Positions 1-5,558 of a stretch of DNA of 6,056 nucleotides are shown here, one piece after another (position 1 is the first letter of the stretch; each line of letters starts with the position of its first letter). Location: assembly GCA_018700655.1 (NCBI GenBank), contig JABIUG010000252.1, forward strand, positions 1-6,056. Direction: 5' to 3'. The translations under genes and the position numbers were made by a program. The notes under the pieces were generated by a model. The model was given only the letters and a program-made list of their open reading frames with translations, had not been told where the DNA came from and searched no databases. This DNA comes from Rhodospirillaceae bacterium (GTDB lineage: Bacteria > Pseudomonadota > Alphaproteobacteria > SP197).

Positions 1-1338
1 CAAGGCGACCCTCGTGCCCGAGGCGACGGTACAATCGTCGATGTCACCAGGGAAACGGTGACAAACTGCGAACTGTTGTCCAACAAGAGCGAACTCCTCG
101 TTCTGCCGAATCTTCTGAACATGCACAACCATTGCATCGCCGCGACGCCGTTTCGCGGCATGTCGGAAGATATGCCGCTTGAAACTGCCGACGAATTTCC
201 GGCCGAGCTGGTTTATGGCCTGTTGCTGCCGATGATCGACACGCTCGTGGAAACGCTGGATCGGGACGAAACCAGCGCGCTTTTCAGGCCTGGTCTGCTT
301 GAAGTCATCAAGGGCGGAACGACCACATTGACCGAAGTGTTCCGCATGGCGCACGAGCAGCTGATCGAGCTTGCCATCGATATGGGATTGCGTTTGAACG
401 CCATGGTTTACCTCTTCTCGGCACAGGGTTTCAGTGTCGATGAAAACGGTGTCCCACAGTTTGAAGGCCGTGGCGACGATCAGAGCATGCTGGATCAATG
501 GGTCGATTTTCACGACCGTTACGACAATGCAGCAGAAAGCCGTGTCGTCGTGGGCGCATCACCGCATGGGACCAACACCTGCAGCCCGGAACTGTTGTCT
601 GCGCTCCACTTGCTCACAGAAGAACGCAAGGCGCCTGTCACGATCCATCTGTCGCAGACCCAGTCAGAAGAAGACCTCGCACAACAGCGGTACGGGATGA
701 GCGCGACACGTTATCTCGATAGCACCGGACTTCTGGGCCCCAGCATGTTGGCCGCTCACTGCCTCTTCTTATCCGACGATGACCTCGCTCTGATGAAGGA
801 ACGCGGTGCCAGTGTCGTCAACTGCCCCTTCACCTTTGCACGTGGCGGGGTTTTCGCGCCCTATCATCGTTTCAAGGACGCCGGTTTGAGAACCGTGTTG
901 GGAACAGACGGCTATTGCATGGACATCGTGGGGGAGATGCGCGCAGCAGGCTTCATCTCCAAACTTCACGGAGCGAGCCCGGGCAAAAGCTCTGCATGGG
1001 AGTTGGTCCAGGCTGCCACCAGCGATTCCGCTGACTTTCTGAACCGTCCCGACCTTGGCCGGATACGCCCCGGGGCTGCCGCAGACCTCATCGCCATCGA
1101 TATGAACAAGGCACATTTCCAACCGGTCTCCGACCCGATCAAGACGTTCTTCTGGAACGGAAGCCGTGCTGATATCGACATCGTCATGGTCGACGGTCAG
1201 GTCCTGGTGAACGACGGGCACTACAAGCTCGGCGATGAAGAAACCATCCTTCGCGAAGGGGCGGCAGCCGCGCAGAAAGCCTGGCAGGCCGTCAAGAAGG
1301 CGGGATCGATCAAATCTCACTACCTCGAAGGCATATGA
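1..1338 (+). CDS. Amidohydrolase family protein (TRZ/ATZ deaminase-like), 5' end outside window
   Basis: This is a metal-dependent hydrolase of the amidohydrolase superfamily, in the group of aminohydrolases and chlorohydrolases that act on purine- or triazine-like rings. The substrate cannot be read from the sequence. The frame is open from base 1, and the residues before the GTG at 58 (GDGTIVDV) look like the usual N-terminal beta-sandwich, so the true start lies upstream and 445 codons are visible. The metal site is complete: an HxH pair (MHNH, codons at 124-132), a strand-5 His in TIHLSQTQSEE (646-648), a strand-6 His in AAHCLFL (757-759) and the strand-8 Asp in GTDG (907-909). The C-terminal part (GRIRPGAAADLIAID, then MVDGQVLVNDG) is the returning beta-sandwich typical of the family. 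No signal peptide can be judged because the start is missing. The esterase-family gene follows after 3 nt, suggesting an operon. The family is secure; the specific reaction is unknown. Confidence 0.9.
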   Translation, partial: QGDPRARGDGTIVDVTRETVTNCELLSNKSELLVLPNLLNMHNHCIAATPFRGMSEDMPLETADEFPAELVYGLLLPMIDTLVETLDRDETSALFRPGLLEVIKGGTTTLTEVFRMAHEQLIELAIDMGLRLNAMVYLFSAQGFSVDENGVPQFEGRGDDQSMLDQWVDFHDRYDNAAESRVVVGASPHGTNTCSPELLSALHLLTEERKAPVTIHLSQTQSEEDLAQQRYGMSATRYLDSTGLLGPSMLAAHCLFLSDDDLALMKERGASVVNCPFTFARGGVFAPYHRFKDAGLRTVLGTDGYCMDIVGEMRAAGFISKLHGASPGKSSAWELVQAATSDSADFLNRPDLGRIRPGAAADLIAIDMNKAHFQPVSDPIKTFFWNGSRADIDIVMVDGQVLVNDGHYKLGDEETILREGAAAAQKAWQAVKKAGSIKSHYLEGI

Positions 1339-1341
1339 GCG

Positions 1342-2913
1342 ATGACGCGCACTATTGAGGCGGGAGACAACGCCTTTGTGACCTGGGCAACTCAGGCAGC
1401 TGTTCCATTTGCACTGCCCGAGGCAGAAGAAGACCTAGAAGCGCTCGGTTTCCTGGATGACGCCGTCGGCGATGCTCGAATCGTCGCGCTGGGTGAAAGT
1501 GCCCACTACCTTCATGAGTGGAACCTGCTTCGAACCCGACTCTTCCAGTATCTCGTCGAACATCACGGATTTACGACCTTCGTTCTGGGATCGGGCCTGG
1601 TCGAAGGTAAGGCCATCCACGACTACGTTCTGGGCGCAGACATCGCCTGGGAAACTGTAGTTTCGTTGATCACGAACGGCTGGGCCGTGTGGGGCGAACT
1701 CCATACGCTGATCCATTGGATGCGCTCCCACAATGCCAACTGCCCACCCGAAAGGAAGCTGCGGTTCTACGGTATGGATGGCTCTGGAAACTGGTCGCAC
1801 CTGCGTCACGTCTATGATGCGTTGCTGACCTACTACCGTGACGTCGACGAGGAACTCGCTACCTTCCTGCAGAACAATCTCGGCACCGTAGCGGCGACAA
1901 CGACGATGGAAACGCGCCATCTCGTGGAACCTGACACCTGGCAGGCCATGATCGCGGATGCGGCGACCCTGATCAGCCTGATGGAACAGCACCGCCCGGC
2001 ACTCCTCGATCACGGCGGCGCAGAGCGGTTCGATTGGGCGCACCGCTGTGCCCTGATCCTGCGCGACCAGATACTCAATCTTGCCCAAACCGATCCGGAC
2101 TTTTCGATCGGGTTTCGCAGCTTCTGGAACATCCGCGATGCCGCCATGGCTGATCAGATGGAGTGGATCATGAGGCGCGAGGGGCCCGACGCACGTTTTG
2201 TCGTCGGCGCCCACAACACCCACCTACAACAATGTCCCGTTCGCCTGCAGCAGGCCACTTCTATGGGCTCCTATCTCTCGAGCCAGATCGGCAGGGCGAA
2301 CACGCTGTTCATCGGCGCTGCCAATGCCCAATCGGCCAGAGGCGAGCCACCACAGGATGGTTCGAACCAATCGAGCTATGCCAGGGTTGGCGCAGATTCC
2401 TACTTCATGGACCTGCGCCGGGCGCCGCAATCTGGCCCTGTTCGCGAATGGCTCGATACCAGTCGGGCGGACCGGTCAAACCTTCGCTATCAACCGGTTG
2501 CTCCCGGCAAAGCCTGGGACTGCATTGTTTTTCAGCAAACCCAAACGATTGCCACCGTGAGCCTGCCGCAAGCCTGGCAGGTCGCCAGGGGTCCTGCCGA
2601 TCCTGCCAGATATGATGATTATCTGGGCCGCTACATCCTGAGCGGGTTTCTCTCCGCACGCACCACACTCGAGATCGACCGGGAGGGCGACACCCTGATC
2701 GCGGACGGACTGTCGGATTCCAGCGGTGAACTGTTTCCGCCGTTTCGGGTTGGCCTCGAGTGCAGCAACGATGGTCGCTTCCTCTGGCCCAACTGGCCGG
2801 CTGTGTTGCAGTTCCACGGTGAAGGCCGTGCCGAACGCGTCACACTTGTGATGCCCGGGATGGGCACTTACGAAGGTTCCAGGGACGATCCGGATCGAAC
2901 TGCGCTCTCCTAG
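1342..2913 (+). CDS. Erythromycin esterase family protein with C-terminal extension
   Basis: This 523-residue protein belongs to the erythromycin esterase (Ere) family, whose known members open the macrolide lactone ring; many family members have no known substrate. From memory of EreB, the match is clear and nearly gap-free at the start: GDARIVALGESAHYLHEW aligns with EreB around E43-H46 (here E52 and H55), R55 corresponds to R64, and AHNTH (H291, H294) corresponds to EreB H285/H288. The position of EreB E74 is Gly83 here (VLGSGLVEG). EreA and EreB are only a little over 400 residues long; the extra ~100 residues start near Y424 (YDDYLGRY) and look like a small beta-barrel of the DUF3471/lipocalin-like type often found behind serine hydrolases, a tentative call. 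No signal peptide or membrane segment is seen, so it is probably cytoplasmic. The ATG is 3 nt after the amidohydrolase stop, with GAAGG 10 nt upstream. Family assignment is firm; macrolide activity is not implied. Confidence 0.88.
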   Translation: MTRTIEAGDNAFVTWATQAAVPFALPEAEEDLEALGFLDDAVGDARIVALGESAHYLHEWNLLRTRLFQYLVEHHGFTTFVLGSGLVEGKAIHDYVLGADIAWETVVSLITNGWAVWGELHTLIHWMRSHNANCPPERKLRFYGMDGSGNWSHLRHVYDALLTYYRDVDEELATFLQNNLGTVAATTTMETRHLVEPDTWQAMIADAATLISLMEQHRPALLDHGGAERFDWAHRCALILRDQILNLAQTDPDFSIGFRSFWNIRDAAMADQMEWIMRREGPDARFVVGAHNTHLQQCPVRLQQATSMGSYLSSQIGRANTLFIGAANAQSARGEPPQDGSNQSSYARVGADSYFMDLRRAPQSGPVREWLDTSRADRSNLRYQPVAPGKAWDCIVFQQTQTIATVSLPQAWQVARGPADPARYDDYLGRYILSGFLSARTTLEIDREGDTLIADGLSDSSGELFPPFRVGLECSNDGRFLWPNWPAVLQFHGEGRAERVTLVMPGMGTYEGSRDDPDRTALS

Positions 2914-2917
2914 CCCT

Positions 2918-3469
2918 TCACCACTCGGCATCCCGCAGGAGCGACACGAGGCGCTGAACGGCATCTTCGACCGTTCCGTCATTGACCAACACGGTGACAT
3001 CATCACCGCTGACCCGATGAGCATGTGCACGTTCCAGGCGACCGGTGATCGCGGCCTGGTCTTCGCGGCCGCGTTGCGCGAGGCGCGAGGCAAGGGCCTC
3101 GCGCGGAACGTCGATCCTGATGATTCCGACACGATCAAAACGATCGCGTGCTTCGTCGAGCACGGTACGCGAAACGTTGATCACGACATGGCGGTCCTGC
3201 GCCAACAAATCGTTGATCGCAACGGGGATGCCGTAGGCCTGATCATGCGCACGCCATGAAAGTGCAAAGGCTCCCTGTCGTTTTGCGGCCTCGAACCCCA
3301 CGACATCAACCGCATCATGTTCTTCCCCTCCGGCATCAGCAGGGCGCGTGATCGTTCTCCGGGGAAAGACATAACGATTGTCGCCGGCCAGGGCCTTGCT
3401 TGCGCCATGAAGCAGGGTGTCCTTGCCTGCGCCGCTGGGGCCGACAACCAGGAACAACGTTCCGGCCAC
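2918..3469 (-). CDS. phnN: Ribose 1,5-bisphosphate phosphokinase PhnN
   Basis: PhnN uses ATP to convert ribose 1,5-bisphosphate to PRPP, the last step that returns the ribosyl unit released by the C-P lyase pathway to nucleotide metabolism. The protein has the guanylate-kinase-like fold: a P-loop at residues 10-18 (GPSGAGKDT), then RRTITRP at 37-43 followed by the acidic stretch AGGEEHDA, and the YGIP segment characteristic of PhnN. The frame extends upstream to 3631, but the GTG at 3469 is the better start: it gives 183 residues (E. coli PhnN is about 185), it puts the P-loop at residue 10 as in homologues, and a strong GGAGGG sits upstream. It starts 4 nt after the DUF1045 stop, so translation is probably coupled. 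It is the last gene of the operon and ends 4 nt from the converging esterase gene. The C-P lyase core genes that would supply its substrate are not in view. Confidence 0.92.
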   Translation of the reverse strand: MAGTLFLVVGPSGAGKDTLLHGASKALAGDNRYVFPRRTITRPADAGGEEHDAVDVVGFEAAKRQGAFALSWRAHDQAYGIPVAINDLLAQDRHVVINVSRTVLDEARDRFDRVGIIRIDVPREALASRLAQRGREDQAAITGRLERAHAHRVSGDDVTVLVNDGTVEDAVQRLVSLLRDAEW

Positions 3470-3473
3470 CGTT

Positions 3474-4166
3474 TCAGCCCTCCAGCCGGAAACGGCGGAC
3501 CTCGGCGAAGTCATGGTCCGGCGAAGGCTGAAGCAGAAGGCTGATGTCGCCCACCGACCAGGGCGAACCGCACAACGACAGAACACGAGGTTCGAGCGCG
3601 GCCATGACCGTCTGCCGCATGTCGGCATCAAGCCGCTGCGTCAGTGTAATGTGGAAGCGGGATTCTTCCATCACATAGGGATAACCCCAGCGCTCGAGAA
3701 GCTCGTCCTGACGCTCTGAGAGCTCCGAAGCCCTGCGCCTGGCAAGTTCTTCCTTTGGTGGCGGTGCACGGAACGCATCGAGTTCGGTGACACAACGCTC
3801 GGCCAGCGCGACCATGGCGTCACAAGGCGCATCGAGTACCAGAGCCAGGAAACCATCGAGGTCTTTCAGACGCAGCGCCGGAGCCTCGAACGGCGCAACA
3901 GATTGGGACAACTCCAGAACAGTATCCTCAAGCGCCGCGCGTTCCATGTTCTGGGCCAACACGAATGGCGGCTTCAGTGTTGCGTGCAGTCCATAGCGGC
4001 GCGGCGACCCGGTGATACGCACCTGCGTCACCGCGTCGATGCCTTCGACGGCAAGGCGTTCGACCTGGGCTCCGCTCGCCACGTCACGACCCAGCCAGGC
4101 AGCACCGAATAGTGCCAGCGAACTATCGGCCGGAGCGGTGAGGTAGATGGCGTAGCGTTCGGTCAC
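3474..4166 (-). CDS. DUF1045 phosphonate-operon protein, 2H phosphoesterase-like
   Basis: This 230-residue protein matches the DUF1045 family, which is found almost only in phosphonate operons and is related to the 2H (two-histidine) phosphoesterases. Two HxT motifs, the hallmark of that superfamily, are present: H61-A-T63 in LHATLKPPF and H172-I-T174 in RFHITLT. The N-terminus ERYAIYLTAPADS is typical of the family, so the GTG at 4166 is chosen; the frame stays open upstream to 4337 but that part overlaps the HD gene and looks unrelated. A second in-frame GTG at 4187 is possible, and neither has a strong ribosome binding site; coupling to the HD gene stop 7 nt upstream is likely. 2H enzymes usually open cyclic phosphodiesters or act on 2'-5' linkages. 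Next to phnN, an attractive inference is that it supplies the step done elsewhere by PhnP (cyclic ribose phosphate to ribose 1,5-bisphosphate). The family call is firm; the reaction is inference. Confidence 0.87.
   Translation of the reverse strand: MTERYAIYLTAPADSSLALFGAAWLGRDVASGAQVERLAVEGIDAVTQVRITGSPRRYGLHATLKPPFVLAQNMERAALEDTVLELSQSVAPFEAPALRLKDLDGFLALVLDAPCDAMVALAERCVTELDAFRAPPPKEELARRRASELSERQDELLERWGYPYVMEESRFHITLTQRLDADMRQTVMAALEPRVLSLCGSPWSVGDISLLLQPSPDHDFAEVRRFRLEG
3478..3483 (-). promoter_or_regulatory. Ribosome binding site GGAGGG of phnN, inside the DUF1045 3' end
   Basis: GGAGGG lies within the last codons of DUF1045 (Leu-Glu-Gly) about 8 nt before the GTG at 3469. It decides the phnN start and suggests coupled translation, with DUF1045 ribosomes ending just where phnN begins. 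Confidence 0.8.
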
Positions 4167-4173
4167 GGCGTCA

Positions 4174-4725
4174 TCAGGCCAGAGCACATTCCTGCATATA
4201 GGGCACAAAATGCTCCGGTCCCGGCGTGAGCTTGCCCGCAACCTTGGCGCTGTCGTCCCAGCGGCGCAGCAGCACGGCATCCTTGGCAAAGGGAGCAGCG
4301 ATATAACGTTCAACCTCGACCGGCGCGAACGGCCCACCCTGCAATTCCAGACTACGCACCGATTGGGGCGAGAGCTTCGCCATGTAACTTTCCTCGATCG
4401 CGGTCAAATAACGCTTGGCCGCGACATGCAACCGGATCGGCATCAGTACGTCGTCGCCGAACAGGCCCGAGAGCCATTTCGCGCCGGTAGCCTCGTGGCG
4501 CAGGTCGGTGCCGTCTACGTCAGCGGTCTCGGCCTCTGGCTCGGTCAGGTGCCCGATATCGTGCAGCAGAGAGGCCACGATCAGCGAAGCGCCGGCGCCG
4601 CCACGCAGTGCAAGTTCCGCGCATTGCAGGGCGTGGTCCTGCTGGCTGACCGGCTCGCGACCATACTGGTGGGCCCCCATGCTTTCGAGCACAGCGACCA
4701 CCTGCTCAATCGTCGTTGCCGTCAT
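4174..4725 (-). CDS. Phosphonate-operon HD-domain oxygenase, PhnZ-like
   Basis: This 183-residue HD-domain protein matches the phosphonate-operon HD family that includes PhnZ, a mixed-valent diiron oxygenase that cleaves (R)-2-amino-1-hydroxyethylphosphonate to glycine and phosphate using O2. The metal ligands known for PhnZ (H34, H58, D59, H80, H104, D161, as recalled) line up at a nearly constant offset with H31, H55, D56, H77, H100 and D157. PhnZ Y24 and E27, which take part in substrate and oxygen gating, have equivalents at Y21 and E24 (QYGREPVSQ), and H62 and K108 match H59 and K104. The start at 4725 is set by AAGGAG 6 nt upstream and by the family length; an in-frame extension to 4854 would cross the control region and overlap phnF. 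It is the first gene of a three-gene operon and diverges from phnF. PhnY, the hydroxylase that makes the PhnZ substrate, is not in the window, so the substrate could be a different hydroxyphosphonate. Confidence 0.9.
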   Translation of the reverse strand: MTATTIEQVVAVLESMGAHQYGREPVSQQDHALQCAELALRGGAGASLIVASLLHDIGHLTEPEAETADVDGTDLRHEATGAKWLSGLFGDDVLMPIRLHVAAKRYLTAIEESYMAKLSPQSVRSLELQGGPFAPVEVERYIAAPFAKDAVLLRRWDDSAKVAGKLTPGPEHFVPYMQECALA

Positions 4726-4731
4726 GACACT

Positions 4732-4737
4732 CTCCTT
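4732..4737 (-). promoter_or_regulatory. Ribosome binding site AAGGAG of the HD gene
   Basis: Read on the - strand, AAGGAG ends 6 nt before the ATG at 4725. It fixes the start of the PhnZ-like gene and rules against the longer in-frame start at 4854. Confidence 0.8.
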
Positions 4738-4782
4738 TGCATCACACCCTACCTTGGTTTTTGGCGCGGGGATGTGACAACC

Positions 4783-4790
4783 TGTCGACA
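4783..4790. promoter_or_regulatory. Palindrome TGTCGACA, second candidate operator core
   Basis: This perfect 8-bp palindrome sits inside a larger GATGT/ACATC pair (4771-4795) and next to the GACAAC direct repeat. An 8-bp palindrome alone can occur by chance, so it is reported only because of its place in the divergent region. Confidence 0.3.
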
Positions 4791-4793
4791 ACA

Positions 4794-4809
4794 TCCAGAA
4801 ACATCTGGA
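4794..4809. promoter_or_regulatory. Candidate PhnF operator, perfect 6-4-6 dyad
   Basis: TCCAGA and TCTGGA form perfect 6-bp arms around the spacer AACA, a 16-bp site of a size suited to a GntR dimer. It lies 32 bp before the chosen phnF start, where binding could block transcription of phnF and perhaps of the divergent operon. The assignment to PhnF comes from position only; it was not matched to a known consensus. Confidence 0.45.
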
Positions 4810-4829
4810 CATAAAGATGTATGGCGAAC

Positions 4830-4835
4830 GAAGGA
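4830..4835 (+). promoter_or_regulatory. Ribosome binding site GAAGGA of phnF
   Basis: GAAGGA is 6 nt before the ATG at 4842 and falls inside the alternative longer reading frame that would begin at 4821. It is the main reason to prefer the shorter 238-residue PhnF. Confidence 0.65.
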
Positions 4836-4841
4836 CGGCCG

Positions 4842-5558
4842 ATGGATCGCACAAGCGGTGTCGCCATGTGGCGCCAGATCGAAGACCGGCTCAAGCGCGA
4901 CCTTGTCGAGGGCCGCTGGAAAGCAGGCGACCGCCTGCCGACCGAAGCCGAACTTGCAGAGTCCTTTGGCGTCAACCGCCACACCCTGCGCCGCGCCGTG
5001 GCATCGCTGCGCGATGCCGGTGTCCTGCGGGTAGAACAGGGTCGCGGCACCTTCATCAGCGACGACATGATCGATTACGCGATCAGCCGCCGCACGCGAT
5101 TTTCAGAGAACATCACCGGCCTTGACCGGCGACCCAGCGGCAAGGTCGTGCGGAGCGGCCAGATCGCCGCAACCACAGAAATAGCCGAGGCACTCGAAAT
5201 ATGGCGCGGCCACAAGGTCGTCCTGATTGAAGCGGTCAATCTTGTCGATGAACGGCCCGTGAGCCTTGTGGCCCATCACTTTCCAGCTTTCCGTTTCAAG
5301 GGCATCGATACCGCTTATGAACAAACCGGGTCGATTACCAGGGCGCTCGGGCAATACGGCATCGGCGATTACTTCCGCAAGTCGAGCCGTGTCTCGACGC
5401 GCCTGCCCGAGGCCAGTGATGCCGAACATCTCGCGATGGCGCGAACCCAGCCGATCCTGTTTGTCGAGAGCATCAATGTCGATCTGCAGGGCCAGCCGAT
5501 CGAATATTCGGTGGCACGCAGCGCCGGTCATCGCATGAACCTCGTCTTCGAGTTCTAG
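4842..5558 (+). CDS. phnF: PhnF-type GntR/UTRA phosphonate regulator
   Basis: This is a transcription factor of the GntR family, HutC/UTRA branch, of the type called PhnF in phosphonate operons. The N-terminal winged helix runs from about residue 8 to 72, with LPTEAELAESFGVNRHTLRRAV (32-53) as the helix-turn-helix and VEQGRGTFI as the wing. The UTRA ligand-binding domain fills roughly residues 90-235 (FPAFRFKGI, ending YSVARSAGHRMNLVFEF). The ATG at 4842 is preferred because GAAGGA lies 6 nt upstream; an earlier in-frame ATG at 4821 adds seven residues (MANEGRP) and has no good ribosome binding site. With the 4842 start the protein has 238 residues, usual for the family. The gene diverges from the phosphonate operon, and the 116 bp between them hold several dyads, which fits a repressor controlling itself and the operon. 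The ligand is unknown. The next gene begins at the base after its stop codon. Confidence 0.9.
   Translation: MDRTSGVAMWRQIEDRLKRDLVEGRWKAGDRLPTEAELAESFGVNRHTLRRAVASLRDAGVLRVEQGRGTFISDDMIDYAISRRTRFSENITGLDRRPSGKVVRSGQIAATTEIAEALEIWRGHKVVLIEAVNLVDERPVSLVAHHFPAFRFKGIDTAYEQTGSITRALGQYGIGDYFRKSSRVSTRLPEASDAEHLAMARTQPILFVESINVDLQGQPIEYSVARSAGHRMNLVFEF

Larger units (their letters stand above)
4726..4841. promoter_or_regulatory. Divergent control region between the HD gene and phnF
   Basis: This is the only sizeable non-coding stretch in the window and must hold the promoters of both the phosphonate operon and phnF. Between 4771 and 4820 it is crowded with short symmetrical elements: a GATGT/ACATC pair (4771-4775 and 4791-4795), the palindrome TGTCGACA (4783-4790), a perfect 6-bp dyad at 4794-4809, and ACATCT/AGATGT (4801-4806 and 4815-4820). 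GACAAC is also directly repeated at 4776 and 4787, 11 bp apart, about one helical turn. This is what operators of a dimeric regulator such as PhnF look like, but which element is bound cannot be decided from the sequence. No convincing -35/-10 pair is seen; CATAAA at 4810 is at best a weak -10 for phnF. Confidence 0.6.

Noticed and set aside
58..1338. GTG at 58 as the start of the amidohydrolase
   Set aside because: The frame is open to base 1, and the residues before 58 fit the family N-terminus; starting at 58 would remove the strands before the HxH motif.
769..2223. Long antisense open frames opposite the amidohydrolase (769-1320) and the esterase (1435-2223)
   Set aside because: They mirror strongly supported genes in GC-rich DNA, show no recognisable domain, and have the composition expected of shadow frames.
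3470..3631. N-terminal extension of phnN up to 3631
   Set aside because: It lies entirely over the DUF1045 coding frame, would put the P-loop near residue 64, and is made redundant by the GTG at 3469 with its GGAGGG.
4726..4854. N-terminal extension of the HD gene up to 4854
   Set aside because: It would cross the divergent control region and overlap phnF, and the ATG at 4725 has a clear ribosome binding site.
4210..5034. Open + strand frame across the HD gene and into phnF
   Set aside because: It covers the antisense of one real gene and the wrong frame of another and has no family signature.
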